From Nioella halotolerans (lineage in GTDB: Bacteria; Pseudomonadota; Alphaproteobacteria; Rhodobacterales; Rhodobacteraceae), in contig QVQC01000007.1 in the NCBI GenBank assembly GCA_003428585.1, positions 62,001 to 126,000 on the forward strand: a stretch of DNA of 64,000 nt, given 5' to 3'. The position numbers were made by a program, and so were the translations under genes. The notes under the pieces are model-generated. The model had not been told where the DNA came from. It worked only from the letters and a program-made list of their open reading frames with translations, and ran no database searches. This document shows, piece by piece, positions 54,242-63,252 of this stretch. Numbering within the stretch: position 1 is the first letter of the stretch; every line of letters starts with the position of its first letter.

Positions 54242-54958
54242 ATGTTGGAACTTCTGTTCGCCTACGGTGCGGGTCTCCTGACCCTGATCAATCCTTGTGT
54301 CCTTCCGGTCCTGCCCATCGTACTGGCCGGGTCGCTGCAAGCCAGCCGTTACGGCCCTCTGGCGCTGGCCGGGGGCATGAGCCTGTCTTTCGTCGCGCTC
54401 GGCGTAAGTGTTGCCGTGGCCGGGCGGGCTGTCGGCATCGACGCGCAGAGGATCGCGCAGGGGGGCGCGGTGCTGATGATCGCCTTTGGCCTCGTGCTTG
54501 TGGTGCCGCGTTTCTCGGCCACCTTCGCCACCGCCACTGCCAGCATGTCGGAGGGCGCCGATACGCGCATGTCGGGGCTGCCGCGCGACGGCTGGCGCGG
54601 GCAGGCCATCGGTGGCGCGCTTCTGGGCGCGGTCTGGAGCCCCTGCGTCGGCCCCACGCTCGGCGGCGCGATCTCGTTGGCCAGCCAAGGCGAGCAGCTT
54701 TGGCGCGCCACGGCGATCATGGTGTTCTTCGCCCTCGGTGTTTCGACCATCATCCTGGCGCTCGGCTACGGCGCGCGGTCGATCCTGCAACGCCGCCGGG
54801 CGCTGATGATGGCGATTGCCGAAAGATCGCGGCCCGCGCTTGGCGCTGTTTTCATCCTTGTCGGCACGGCGATCCTGCTGCGCTGGCACCATGCCCTCGA
54901 AATCTGGCTGCTCGATGTTCTGCCCTATTGGCTGCAAGACCTCTCGGTGGCGCTGTAA
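54242..54958 (+). CDS. CcdA-like transmembrane redox protein
   Basis: The 238-residue protein has six or seven hydrophobic helices and two conserved cysteines in the CcdA/DsbD-type positions: INPCVLPVLP at about residue 21 and WSPCVGPTLGG at about 137. CcdA moves electrons from the cytoplasm to periplasmic thiol-disulfide partners. The next gene encodes a periplasmic thioredoxin, so the pair is probably a complete reductant relay. The ATG at 54242 puts the first cysteine in the usual place. Confidence 0.9.
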   Translation: MLELLFAYGAGLLTLINPCVLPVLPIVLAGSLQASRYGPLALAGGMSLSFVALGVSVAVAGRAVGIDAQRIAQGGAVLMIAFGLVLVVPRFSATFATATASMSEGADTRMSGLPRDGWRGQAIGGALLGAVWSPCVGPTLGGAISLASQGEQLWRATAIMVFFALGVSTIILALGYGARSILQRRRALMMAIAERSRPALGAVFILVGTAILLRWHHALEIWLLDVLPYWLQDLSVAL

Positions 54959-54970
54959 AGGAAATTTGAC

Positions 54971-55369
54971 ATGAACAGACGAGAGCTTCTCGCCCTGACC
55001 GGCGCCGCACTGCTGGTAGCAGGACGTGCAGAGGCAAGCTATGTCGACTATATCCCCGGCCTCGTGTCCGATCGGCTTGCAGCGGGTGAAACCGTGTTCG
55101 CGGAATTCTACGCCCCGTGGTGCGGCACCTGCCGCGCGCAGGAACGCCATATCGACGCGCTGCGCAGTGAAAACCCCGCCTATGATGCGGCGATGACCTT
55201 CGTGCGCGTCGACTGGGATACCTACGGGCGCGGCGACCTTGCCCAAAGGCTTCAGATTCCCCGCCGGTCCACCCTTGTCGTGCTGCGCGGGGAGGCGGAG
55301 CTTGGCCGCATCGTCGCCGGCACCCGGCGTGCGGATATCGCAGCCTTGATGGATCTGGGGCTGGGCTGA
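54971..55369 (+). CDS. periplasmic thioredoxin-like protein
   Basis: The 132-residue protein has a signal peptide (MNRRELLALTGAALLVAGRAEA, with a twin-arginine-like NRR) and a thioredoxin fold with the active site FYAPWCGTCRAQERHI. It is expected to receive electrons from the CcdA-like protein 12 bp upstream and reduce disulfides in the periplasm. The ATG follows AAAGGAAATTTGAC. Compared with typical thioredoxins it is short. Confidence 0.9.
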   Translation: MNRRELLALTGAALLVAGRAEASYVDYIPGLVSDRLAAGETVFAEFYAPWCGTCRAQERHIDALRSENPAYDAAMTFVRVDWDTYGRGDLAQRLQIPRRSTLVVLRGEAELGRIVAGTRRADIAALMDLGLG

Positions 55370-55374
55370 TCCGG

Positions 55375-56082
55375 TCAGACCTCATTCGGGTCGTTGGTCG
55401 ACGTCACGCCGACATTGTCCACCGCCCAGCTTTCATCGTGGATGTCTTGGTTCAGGGTGGACCCGAAGCCGACGCTCATCGAGGGGCCGGGGTCGGCCAC
55501 CTCGACCCTGACGGAATAGCTCTGGTCGGTCCATTCGGAATTGTAGCCGCTGTGCTGGCGCGGACCGCTGGGTTCGATCGCGATGGAATAATTCGCTTCC
55601 GTGGTTGTCCAGCCACCGGTGGTGCCATCGCTCTGCCAGTCGAAATTGTGCGAGCTGACGGGCGTGCCATCAATGAACACGATGAAGTCCTCGTTGTCCC
55701 AGCTGTCGATGGCGTGAAAGTCGAATTCGACCACGGCATGATCGTAGTCGGACATCACGTCATAGGTGCGCGTCACCACCTCGGCCCCGCCGGTGCCGCC
55801 ATAGGGGCCGAGAATGCCGCCATATGCCTCTTCCGAATCGTCGGTCCGGCCGCCGACCCAGAACCCGGAGCCCGATTCGAAATCATCGAAGTAGGCGGCG
55901 CGCGCGAAATTCGTGTTCACGATTTGCCCGGTCAGGGCGGTGTTGATATCGTCGGCAAGGGTTTCGACGCCCGCGGCCGTCGAATTCAGCACTGCAATGC
56001 CCATGCCAACGACGCTGGCGCTCAGCATCACGTAATCGGTCGTCACGGCGCCCGACTCCGACAAGATGAACTTCTTCAGCAT
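55375..56082 (-). CDS. Flp-pilin-like N-terminus fused to a beta-rich domain
   Basis: The 235-residue protein begins MLKKFILSESGAVTTDYVML. The motif G-x-x-x-x-D-Y followed by a hydrophobic helix (VMLSASVVGMGIAVL) is the prepilin signal and stem of Flp/type IVb pilins. The usual protein ends at about 55 residues, but here about 170 more follow: an acidic, Trp/Gly-rich domain (FDDFESGSGFWVGG, DSWDNEDFIVFIDG, HDESWAVDNVGVTS) that looks like a jelly-roll/ConA-like sandwich. No cysteines. I infer a minor, domain-bearing pilin or pseudopilin. No tad/cpa genes are adjacent. Confidence 0.7.
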   Translation of the reverse strand: MLKKFILSESGAVTTDYVMLSASVVGMGIAVLNSTAAGVETLADDINTALTGQIVNTNFARAAYFDDFESGSGFWVGGRTDDSEEAYGGILGPYGGTGGAEVVTRTYDVMSDYDHAVVEFDFHAIDSWDNEDFIVFIDGTPVSSHNFDWQSDGTTGGWTTTEANYSIAIEPSGPRQHSGYNSEWTDQSYSVRVEVADPGPSMSVGFGSTLNQDIHDESWAVDNVGVTSTNDPNEV

Positions 56083-56144
56083 GCGCGAACCCCGCAGACA
56101 GCCCCCGGAAGCACGTCTAGCGGCGAAGCTTGGTCAAAATACGA

Positions 56145-57251
56145 TCAGTTTTGGCCGATTTTTCCGCGATTTGCCCCAATCTGGCCACGATGCAGCAGAA
56201 CGTGGTCAAGTAACACGCAGGCCGCCATCGCCTCGGCCACCGGCACCGCGCGGATGCCGACGCAGGGGTCATGGCGGCCCTTGGTGACGATCTCGGTTTC
56301 GTCGCCGGCCTTGGTGATCGTCTTGCGCGGGGTCAGGATCGACGAGGTCGGCTTGACCGCGAAGCGCACCACGACGTCCTGCCCGGTAGAAATCCCCCCA
56401 AGAACGCCGCCTGAGTGGTTGGAACTGTATTGCGGCCCGTCCGGCCCCATCGTGATTTCATCTGCGTTGTCGCGGCCCGTCAGGGCAGCGGCCGCCATGC
56501 CCTCGCCGATCTCGACGCCCTTCACGGCATTGATCGACATCATCGCGGCGGAAAGATCGGTATCCAGCTTGCCATAGATCGGGGCACCCAGCCCGGCGGG
56601 CACGCCGCGCGCCGTCACCTCGATCACCGCGCCGGTGCTGTCGCCCGACTTGCGCAGGGTGTCGAGATAATCGGCCCAATCGGCCGCCGCCTGCGCGTCC
56701 GGTGTCCAGAACGGGTTGCGGTCAACCTCCTTCAGGTCGAAACGGCCCCGGTCGATCCCGTGCGGCCCCATCTGCACCATGTAGCCGGTAATTCGCAGTC
56801 CGGGCGCGAGGTCCGCCAGCGCCGCCCGCGCCACGCCGCCGGCCGCCACGCGGGCCGCGGTTTCACGCGCGCTGGAGCGTCCGCCGCCGCGGTAATCGCG
56901 GATGCCGTATTTCTGCCAATAGGTGATATCGGCATGGCCGGGGCGGAATTTCTCGGCGATATCGCCGTAATCCTTGGACCGCTGGTCGGTGTTGCGGATC
57001 ATCAGCTGGATCGGCGTGCCGGTGGTTTGCCCCTCGAACACGCCGGACAGGATTTCCACCTCGTCGGCCTCGCGCCGCTGGGTGGTGAACTTGTTCTGCC
57101 CCGGTTTGCGCCGATCGAGCCAGTGCTGCAGGTCTGTCGCCGCGATCGGTATGCCGGGCGGGCACCCATCCACCGTCGCGCCAAGCGCGGGTCCGTGGCT
57201 TTCGCCCCACGTGGTGACGCGGAAGAGGTGACCGAAACTGTTGAGGGACAT
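56145..57251 (-). CDS. aroC: chorismate synthase
   Basis: AroC makes chorismate from EPSP using reduced FMN. The 368-residue protein has the three family signatures: [19 protein letters not shown] near the start, [17 protein letters not shown] at about residue 125 and the C-terminal histidine/arginine motif [19 protein letters not shown] chose the ATG at 57251 ([10 protein letters not shown]), which matches the family; an earlier in-frame start has no homology. It follows the flavoprotein gene by 28 bp. Confidence 0.96.
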   Translation of the reverse strand: MSLNSFGHLFRVTTWGESHGPALGATVDGCPPGIPIAATDLQHWLDRRKPGQNKFTTQRREADEVEILSGVFEGQTTGTPIQLMIRNTDQRSKDYGDIAEKFRPGHADITYWQKYGIRDYRGGGRSSARETAARVAAGGVARAALADLAPGLRITGYMVQMGPHGIDRGRFDLKEVDRNPFWTPDAQAAADWADYLDTLRKSGDSTGAVIEVTARGVPAGLGAPIYGKLDTDLSAAMMSINAVKGVEIGEGMAAAALTGRDNADEITMGPDGPQYSSNHSGGVLGGISTGQDVVVRFAVKPTSSILTPRKTITKAGDETEIVTKGRHDPCVGIRAVPVAEAMAACVLLDHVLLHRGQIGANRGKIGQN

Positions 57252-57279
57252 GCGCGCGCTCCGTTTTCCTGCCCCGGGG

Positions 57280-58500
57280 TTAGCCCGACGCGGCGCCGAT
57301 GCCAACAGGACAATCGCGCCCGTCTTGTCGCCAGCGTGCCGCGTGGCGCCCGGCCCATAGCCCGGTGGCCAAACAGGCGGTCAGCAGGTAGCCGCCGGTC
57401 GGTGCCTCCCAGTCCAGCATCTCGCCGGCCACGAAGATACCGGGCCGTGTGCGCAGCATCAGCCCCTGATCGACCGCCGCGCGGGTCACGCCGCCGGCGG
57501 TGGAAATCGCCTCGTCCAGCGGGCGCGGCCCGGCCAGCGGCAGGGGCAGCGCCTTCAGCTTCGCGGCCAGTTCGGCGGCTTCGGGCAGCGGGCGCAGACA
57601 CTCGTTCACCAGCCCCGCCCGCGCGCCGTCCAGTCCCAGCACCTTGCGCAGGTGATTGGACCGGCTCGCCTTTCCGCGTGGCCGCCGGGCGAGGCGCGCG
57701 ACGATCTCTGCCTCGGTCCGGTCGGGAAACAGGTCGAGCGTCAGTGCCGCGCCGTCGCGCAATTCGCGGTAAAGCGCGTAGATCCCGCCGCCCTCGACCC
57801 CGCGCGCCGACAGGACGAACTCCGCCCGCACGCACCGCCCGCCGGCCGACAGCGCGCAGCCCTTGACCGGCGCCCCGAAATGGCGCGCCATGTGGGCCGA
57901 CCAGTGGACGCCAAAGCCCATGTTCGCGGGCCGGATCGGGGCAAGCTCCACACCCTCGGCCGCGAGCCACGGCATCCATGCCGCGTCAGACCCCAGCCGC
58001 GCCCACGACCCGCCGCCAAGCGCGAGAACGGTCACACCGGGCCGCACAAGGCGTGTGCCGTCCGGCGTCGAAAACCGCAGCGAGTCGCCGTCGAATCCCT
58101 GCCAACGCCAGCGCAGACGCATCTCGGCGCGCAGTCCGGCGAGCCACGCGCGCAAGAGCGGCGAGGCTTTCATCGCTTTCGGAAAGACCCGGCCCGAGGA
58201 CCCGGTGAAAACGGGCTGACCCAGCCCCGTGGCCCAGTCCTGCACATCGTTGGGCCCGAACGCCGCCAGCATCGGGCGCAACCAGTCGGCGGCCTCGCGG
58301 TAGGCGGCGAGGAAATCTTCAAATGGCTCCGCTTTGGTCAGGTTCAGCCCGGATTTGCCGGCCATCAGCAGCTTGCGCCCGGCCGAGGGCTTGGCTTCGG
58401 TCACCACGACACGTCGGCCCGCGCGCAGCATGGACCCAGCGGCCATCAGCCCCGCCGGGCCGGCGCCCACCACCAATGCGTCGATCCGTTCCACCGTCAT
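57280..58500 (-). CDS. BaiN/HI0933-like FAD-dependent oxidoreductase (TIGR03862-type)
   Basis: The 406-residue flavoprotein has the FAD-binding start [21 protein letters not shown], the RDxxR-like segment [17 protein letters not shown], the [13 protein letters not shown] motif and the C-terminal FAD site [20 protein letters not shown]. It belongs to the HI0933/BaiN family (TIGR03862 group). Substrate unknown. It precedes aroC on the same strand and is divergent from the HNH gene. Confidence 0.9.
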   Translation of the reverse strand: MTVERIDALVVGAGPAGLMAAGSMLRAGRRVVVTEAKPSAGRKLLMAGKSGLNLTKAEPFEDFLAAYREAADWLRPMLAAFGPNDVQDWATGLGQPVFTGSSGRVFPKAMKASPLLRAWLAGLRAEMRLRWRWQGFDGDSLRFSTPDGTRLVRPGVTVLALGGGSWARLGSDAAWMPWLAAEGVELAPIRPANMGFGVHWSAHMARHFGAPVKGCALSAGGRCVRAEFVLSARGVEGGGIYALYRELRDGAALTLDLFPDRTEAEIVARLARRPRGKASRSNHLRKVLGLDGARAGLVNECLRPLPEAAELAAKLKALPLPLAGPRPLDEAISTAGGVTRAAVDQGLMLRTRPGIFVAGEMLDWEAPTGGYLLTACLATGLWAGRHAARWRQDGRDCPVGIGAASG

Positions 58501-58567
58501 CCGGCCCTTGTCCTGCCGCCGTTTCGTGCCACCCTATGGCGCGTAAGGGTCCGGGGCCACATGCGAA

Positions 58568-58873
58568 ATGGATGACACGCCGATCTGCCCGCTTTGTGGG
58601 CGCCCGATACCACCGCAGGCAAAGCAGAGCCTGCATCACCTGATCCCGCGCTTGCGTGGCGGCAAGGGGGGGCCCACTGTCCTGTTGCACCAGATCTGCC
58701 ATAACGAGATTCACGCGACCCTGACCGAGGCGGAACTGGCCCGGCAATACAACACGACCGAGGCGCTTCGCGCGCATCCCCGGCTGGCGCGGTTCATCGC
58801 ATGGGTCGGCAAGCGGCCCGACGATTTCCATTCGAAGACGCCCGGTGCCCGGCGCGGTGCGCGGCGGCGCTAG
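58568..58873 (+). CDS. HNH-domain protein
   Basis: The 101-residue protein carries a treble-clef CPLCGR start and an HNH-like core (SLHHLIPRLRGGKGG, then LHQICHNEIHATL). The N-terminal cysteines and the His/Asn residues are all present, so it may be an active nuclease of the small HNH type. The tail is basic (GARRGARRR). A solitary small HNH protein is common in this order and is not evidence of a defence system. The ATG at 58568 follows a weak Shine-Dalgarno. Confidence 0.85.
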   Translation: MDDTPICPLCGRPIPPQAKQSLHHLIPRLRGGKGGPTVLLHQICHNEIHATLTEAELARQYNTTEALRAHPRLARFIAWVGKRPDDFHSKTPGARRGARRR

Positions 58874-58877
58874 CGAC

Positions 58878-58895
58878 AGCGCCGCCTGTGGCGCT
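58878..58895 (+). terminator. weak hairpin downstream of the HNH gene
   Basis: AGCGCC and GGCGCT pair around a 6-nt loop five bases after the HNH stop. A T-run (TTTTT) appears only 10 bases later, so this is a weak terminator candidate. Confidence 0.35.
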
Positions 58896-58993
58896 TGGGT
58901 GACGTTTTTGCGTCGCGGCGAGAGATGTGTCTTGTTCGAATCCGGAGTAGCCCCGAAAGGTTGTCCCGCACACTCAAGACCGGACCCTTCCCG

Positions 58994-59350
58994 ATGACGG
59001 ATTTCTTGCCCAAGGACGTGATGGATGGCCTGCGCGCCGCCCAGAGGAAAGCGGAGCGCAAGCGCAGCCGCCGGACGGTGCATGTGGGCGACGAGGCCTA
59101 CCCGATCCTGGTTTTTACCGAAGATGGTTTCGCGGTCGACGCCGAGCACGCACCGCGACTGCGCGGGCTGGTCGATATCTACGAGGGGCCGCGGCATCTT
59201 TACCAAGCGCTGATCGTGGCGTCGGAGTTGCAGGGCGACGTGATGCGGTATGAATTCAAGCGCAATACGCTTGCTTCCGATCATGCTCCGCTTGACTTCT
59301 ATCAGGAACAGGAGGCGCCGATCGCGCTTCTGGACTGGTCGAAAGCCTGA
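58994..59350 (+). CDS. small conserved cytoplasmic protein, unknown function
   Basis: This 118-residue protein starts MTDFLPKDVMDGL and has a basic N-terminal segment (RAAQRKAERKRSRRTVHVG), then a mixed beta/alpha domain (YPILVFTEDGFAVDAEH, LVDIYEGPRHLYQALIVASE). No signal or membrane segment. The pattern is familiar from related Rhodobacterales genomes but I know no function. The ATG at 58994 is chosen because earlier in-frame residues look non-coding. Confidence 0.75.
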   Translation: MTDFLPKDVMDGLRAAQRKAERKRSRRTVHVGDEAYPILVFTEDGFAVDAEHAPRLRGLVDIYEGPRHLYQALIVASELQGDVMRYEFKRNTLASDHAPLDFYQEQEAPIALLDWSKA

Positions 59351-59441
59351 ATTTGGTCTTTGCGGCGGCAGGCAATTCAAGGATAAAGGGGCTCGAGAGC
59401 TCGGAAATCCGTGCCCCTTTCCCTGACAGCCGAGGCCCCAG

Positions 59442-60443
59442 ATGATCCAGACACCCTACCTGTTGTTCCTTGGCGACGCGCCCGACCAGTTGGCCGCCAA
59501 GGTGGCGCAAGGCATCCGCGACTGGCGCCCCGGCAATGCCGTCGGCCAATTCCGGATGGAGGGATGTGGCGCCGATGTGGGCCTGCCCGACATGGACCTC
59601 GGGGCGGCCAAGGCGGCCGGGGCGAAAACGCTCGTTGTCGGCGTAGCCAATCGCGGCGGCGTGATCTCGACCGCGTGGAAGAAGGTTCTGGTGACGGCCC
59701 TGGAGGAAGGCTTCGACCTTGCCAGCGGGCTTCACAACCTGCTGCGGGATGAACCCGACCTTGTCGCCGTGGCCAAGGCGACGGGCCGCGCGCTGCACGA
59801 TGTGCGCGTGCCCGAGGTGCAATACCCCATCGCCAATGGCGTGAAACGCCGCGGTAAGCGTTGCCTTGCCGTGGGCACCGATTGTTCCGTGGGCAAGATG
59901 TACACCGCGCTGGCCATGGATGCCGAGATGAAGGCGCGCGGGCTGAAATCTACCTTCCGCGCCACCGGGCAGACCGGGATACTCGTGACGGGCAACGGCG
60001 TGCCGCTGGATGCGGTGGTGGCCGATTTCATGGCCGGGTCGGTGGAATGGCTGACACCCGACAACGATGCCGATCACTGGGATCATATCGAGGGGCAGGG
60101 CAGCCTTTTCCACGTCTCCTACTCTGGCGTGACCATGGCACTGATCCATGGCGGCCAGCCCGATGCGCTGATCCTCAGCCACGAACCGACCCGCCCGCAC
60201 ATGCGCGGGCTGCCTGATTACAACCTGCCGTCCCTGGAGGCGTTGCGCGACACCGCCTTGCCGCTGGCGCGCATCGCCAACCCGGCCTGCGAGGTGGTGG
60301 GCATTTCGGTCAACACCGCCGCCATGGGCGAGGAAGAGGCGCTGTCCTACCTCGCGGCGACGGAAACGCGCATGGGGCTTCCGGCGGTCGATCCGTTCCG
60401 GCAGGGGGCGGCGCGACTGGTCGACGCGCTGGCGGCGATCTGA
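59442..60443 (+). CDS. dgcN: D-glutamate N-acetyltransferase DgcN
   Basis: The 333-residue protein belongs to the DUF1611 family with a P-loop-like VGTDCSVGKMYTALAMD at about residue 145 and the motif ATGQTGILVTGNGVPLDAVV. DgcN acetylates D-glutamate, and its partner DgcA racemises the product to N-acetyl-L-glutamate; this pathway has been described in marine bacteria. The stop overlaps the dgcA start by 1 nt (TGATG), which supports the pairing. The role is by homology; activity is not shown here. Confidence 0.85.
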   Translation: MIQTPYLLFLGDAPDQLAAKVAQGIRDWRPGNAVGQFRMEGCGADVGLPDMDLGAAKAAGAKTLVVGVANRGGVISTAWKKVLVTALEEGFDLASGLHNLLRDEPDLVAVAKATGRALHDVRVPEVQYPIANGVKRRGKRCLAVGTDCSVGKMYTALAMDAEMKARGLKSTFRATGQTGILVTGNGVPLDAVVADFMAGSVEWLTPDNDADHWDHIEGQGSLFHVSYSGVTMALIHGGQPDALILSHEPTRPHMRGLPDYNLPSLEALRDTALPLARIANPACEVVGISVNTAAMGEEEALSYLAATETRMGLPAVDPFRQGAARLVDALAAI

Positions 60444-61405
60444 TGCTGTCGGTCACCGCGGACAGTTTCCCGTTGGCGCAGGTTTTCACCATTGCCCGCG
60501 GCAGCCGGAGCGAGGCGCAGGTGCTGACCGTGCGCGCCTTCGACAAGGGTGTGATCGGGCAGGGCGAGTGCGTGCCCTATGCCCGTTACGGTGAAACGCT
60601 GGACAGCGTGACAACCCAGATCGAGGGCCTGCCCGAGGGTATTTCGCGGCAGGACCTGCAGGATGCCCTGCCGGCGGGGGCGGCGCGCAATGCCGTTGAT
60701 TGCGCGCTTTGGGACCTTGCCGCGAAGCAAACTGGCGCGCCGGTCTGGCAATTGGCCGGGCTGCCAAGGCCGAGGCCACTGATGACGGCCTACACATTGT
60801 CGCTGGACAGCCCCGGGAACATGCGGACGGCGGCGGCGAAACACGCGCATCGGCCGATGCTGAAGATCAAGCTGGGCACCCCGGATGACATGCCGCGGCT
60901 GGAGGCCGTGCGCGACGGCGCGCCCGATACCCGCATCATCGTCGACGCCAACGAGGGCTGGACGGCGGAGGTTTACGCCGATCTTGCCCCGCACCTGCTG
61001 CGCCTCGGGGTGCAGATGGTCGAACAGCCTCTGCCGGCGGGCGCGGATGACATGCTGGCGGAGATCGCGCGGCCCTTGCCCGTCTGCGCCGATGAAAGCT
61101 GCCATGACCGCGCCAGCCTGCCGGGGCTCAAGGGCAAGTACGACATGGTGAACATCAAGCTCGACAAGACCGGCGGGCTGACCGAGGCGCTGGCCCTGCG
61201 CGCGGCGGCGCGCGACGCGGGTTATGGCGTGATGGTCGGCTGCATGGTCGGCTCGTCGCTGGCCATGGCGCCGGCGGTGCTGGTCGCGCAAGGCGCCGAC
61301 GTCGTGGACCTCGACGGGCCGCTTTTGCTGGCCGAGGATCGCGCGGCGCCGCTGGTTTACGACGCGGTCGGCGTGCACCCGGCAAGCGCGGAGTTGTGGG
61401 GGTAG
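60443..61405 (+). CDS. dgcA: N-acetyl-D-glutamate racemase DgcA (enolase superfamily)
   Basis: The 320-residue enolase-superfamily protein has the catalytic lysines in MLKIKLGTPDD, the metal-binding VDANEGWTAEV, EQPLPAGAD and ADESCHD, and the second acid/base lysine in VNIKLDKTGGLTE. The sequence resembles dipeptide epimerases, but the fused gene order with dgcN points to the D-glutamate pathway. It overlaps dgcN by one base. Confidence 0.85.
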   Translation: MLSVTADSFPLAQVFTIARGSRSEAQVLTVRAFDKGVIGQGECVPYARYGETLDSVTTQIEGLPEGISRQDLQDALPAGAARNAVDCALWDLAAKQTGAPVWQLAGLPRPRPLMTAYTLSLDSPGNMRTAAAKHAHRPMLKIKLGTPDDMPRLEAVRDGAPDTRIIVDANEGWTAEVYADLAPHLLRLGVQMVEQPLPAGADDMLAEIARPLPVCADESCHDRASLPGLKGKYDMVNIKLDKTGGLTEALALRAAARDAGYGVMVGCMVGSSLAMAPAVLVAQGADVVDLDGPLLLAEDRAAPLVYDAVGVHPASAELWG

Positions 61406-61430
61406 GGGCGGCTACCCTGCCCGCGCGGGC

Positions 61431-62600
61431 CTATACCCAGCTTTCCATGCGCGCGGTGAGCGTGCCCACGCGGCGTCGAAGCTCCGCGCGGACCGGGCCG
61501 AGGCGCGGGGTGTCGCGCAGCGTCGTGAACCAGTGATCTGGCGGGGTCTTGCCGCGCCGCGCCTTGTCCCATGTCAGGCCGCGCAGCACCATCTCGGCCT
61601 CTGGCGGCAGGCGCTCGGGGATCTCGTGGCTGTTCAACACCGCCCAGACCCCGGTCCACAGCCGACCGACCGACCATGGGTTATAGCCGCCCCCGCCCAT
61701 CACCAGAAGGCGCGGGCAGCCAAGCGCCTTGATTGCCGCGACCGCGTTCCAATGGGCGTTGTTGGAGAGGCTCAGCCGCGACAGCGGGTCTTCTTCCACC
61801 GCGTCGGCGCCGCATTGCACGACGATGGCGTCGGGCCGGAAGCCGTGCAGCGCGGGCAGGATCAGCCGGTCGCGGACCAGCGCCATTTCGCTGTCGTTGA
61901 AATCGCGCGGCAGCGGCAGGTTGAAGCAATTGCCGCCGCCATCGTCAGACAGCGCACCGGTGAAAGGCCAGCGGCGATCCTCGTGCACCGAGATCAGCAG
62001 CGTCTCGGCATCGCCGGCGAAGGCATGTTCCACCCCGTCGCAATGATGCGCGTCGATATCGACATAGGCGATCCGCCGGGCCCCGGCCCGGCGCAGCGAC
62101 AGGATCGCCAGCACCGGGTCGTTGAGGTAGCAAAATCCGCCCGCCCGGTCGGGAAAGGCGTGGTGGGTGCCGCCCGCCGGGTGGTGGACGATGCCGCCCC
62201 GCGCCAGAAGTTCCCCCGCCAGAAGGGCGGCGCCGGCGGCGGTGGCAGGGCGGCGATACATCTCGGGGAAGACGGGATTCGACAGGGTGCCGATGGCGTG
62301 GCGATCGCGCGCGGCTTCGCAGACATGCTGGCGGGCCTCGGCCTCTTGCAGCGCGGCAAGGTAGTCAGGCGTGTGCCACAGGGTCAGCGCGGCGGGCTTG
62401 GCGCGCGGGCTGGTGCGGTATTGCGTGGCCGGCAACCAGCCAAGCGCGCGGGCAAGGTCCATCACGGTCGACACCCGCGGCACCCGCAGCGGGTGGCGCG
62501 GCCCGTAGGAGGAGCCCCGATAAATCTCGGACCCGAAAAACAGCGGCGTTGCCAGCCTGTCGGGGCATGTGTCGCCGAACTCGTCGCTGCGCATGTCCAT
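61431..62600 (-). CDS. AcuC/histone-deacetylase-like hydrolase
   Basis: The 389-residue protein has the HDAC-fold motifs HHPAGGTHHAFPD (zinc/active-site histidines), FCYLND, YVDIDAHHCDGVEHAF and QCGADAVEEDPLSRL. It is probably a zinc-dependent deacetylase acting on acetylated amines or acetyl-lysine, as AcuC does. I took the ATG at 62600; the second ATG at 62594 is equally possible. It converges with dgcA (25 bp apart). Confidence 0.88.
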   Translation of the reverse strand: MDMRSDEFGDTCPDRLATPLFFGSEIYRGSSYGPRHPLRVPRVSTVMDLARALGWLPATQYRTSPRAKPAALTLWHTPDYLAALQEAEARQHVCEAARDRHAIGTLSNPVFPEMYRRPATAAGAALLAGELLARGGIVHHPAGGTHHAFPDRAGGFCYLNDPVLAILSLRRAGARRIAYVDIDAHHCDGVEHAFAGDAETLLISVHEDRRWPFTGALSDDGGGNCFNLPLPRDFNDSEMALVRDRLILPALHGFRPDAIVVQCGADAVEEDPLSRLSLSNNAHWNAVAAIKALGCPRLLVMGGGGYNPWSVGRLWTGVWAVLNSHEIPERLPPEAEMVLRGLTWDKARRGKTPPDHWFTTLRDTPRLGPVRAELRRRVGTLTARMESWV

Positions 62601-62717
62601 GTGCCGAAAGTCGGCCGCATTGCCCGAAAATCAACCCCGGGGAATTTGTTCTTCCGAGCGTTTCCCCCTATGATGCGTCAAGAGCAGCAAATCTGGTGAC
62701 GGGCAAACCCACGTTTC

Positions 62718-63191
62718 ATGGGCACGACAATGACATATCAGGCGCCGATGCGGCTGCAGGGCGTCCCCAAGCGGGAAAGCCGGTCGCAGTTCGCTGCCCT
62801 GCCATTTCGCCGCAAGAAATCGGGGACCGAGATCCTGCTGCTGACCAGCCTCGATACCGGTCGCTGGATCATTCCCAAGGGCTGGCCGATGCACGACATG
62901 ACGCCCGCCGCCGCCGCCGCGCGCGAAGCGTGGGAGGAGGCCGGAGTGACGGGCGTTGTCAGCGAACATTGTGCCGGTTTCTATTCCTACAACAAGCGGA
63001 TGCCGGATGGTGATCAGATCCCTTGCATCGTCGCCGTGTTCCCGCTGGAAGTGCGCAAACTGCAAAAGGACTTTCCCGAGGCAGGGCAGCGCAAGTTGAG
63101 ATGGGTCTCGCAGCGCAAGGCAACCGCGCGCGTGAATGAACCCGACCTGCAGAAGATCATCCGCAACTTCGACCCGAGATTGTATGTGTGA
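62718..63191 (+). CDS. NUDIX hydrolase
   Basis: The 157-residue protein has a NUDIX box, GWPMHDMTPAAAAAREAWEE followed by AGV. The REAxEE catalytic residues are present, but the glutamate normally at box position 7 is Met (GWPMHDM), as in related alphaproteobacterial proteins of the diphosphoinositol-phosphatase type. A second ATG at 62730 is possible. Substrate unknown. It is divergent from the deacetylase gene. Confidence 0.88.
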   Translation: MGTTMTYQAPMRLQGVPKRESRSQFAALPFRRKKSGTEILLLTSLDTGRWIIPKGWPMHDMTPAAAAAREAWEEAGVTGVVSEHCAGFYSYNKRMPDGDQIPCIVAVFPLEVRKLQKDFPEAGQRKLRWVSQRKATARVNEPDLQKIIRNFDPRLYV

Positions 63192-63252
63192 CGGATCGCT
63201 GCGCCGGCATGGGGCTTGATTCCTTGCGTGCGCGAACTAAGGTCTGCCAACG

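Noticed and set aside
58568..58873. The HNH protein as part of a defence or mobile system
   Set aside because: No methylase, restriction, toxin, recombinase or phage genes are nearby, and the neighbours are ordinary metabolic genes.
58931..58945. tRNA-like T-loop sequence GTTCGAATCC after the HNH gene
   Set aside because: No acceptor stem, anticodon arm or cloverleaf can be built around it.
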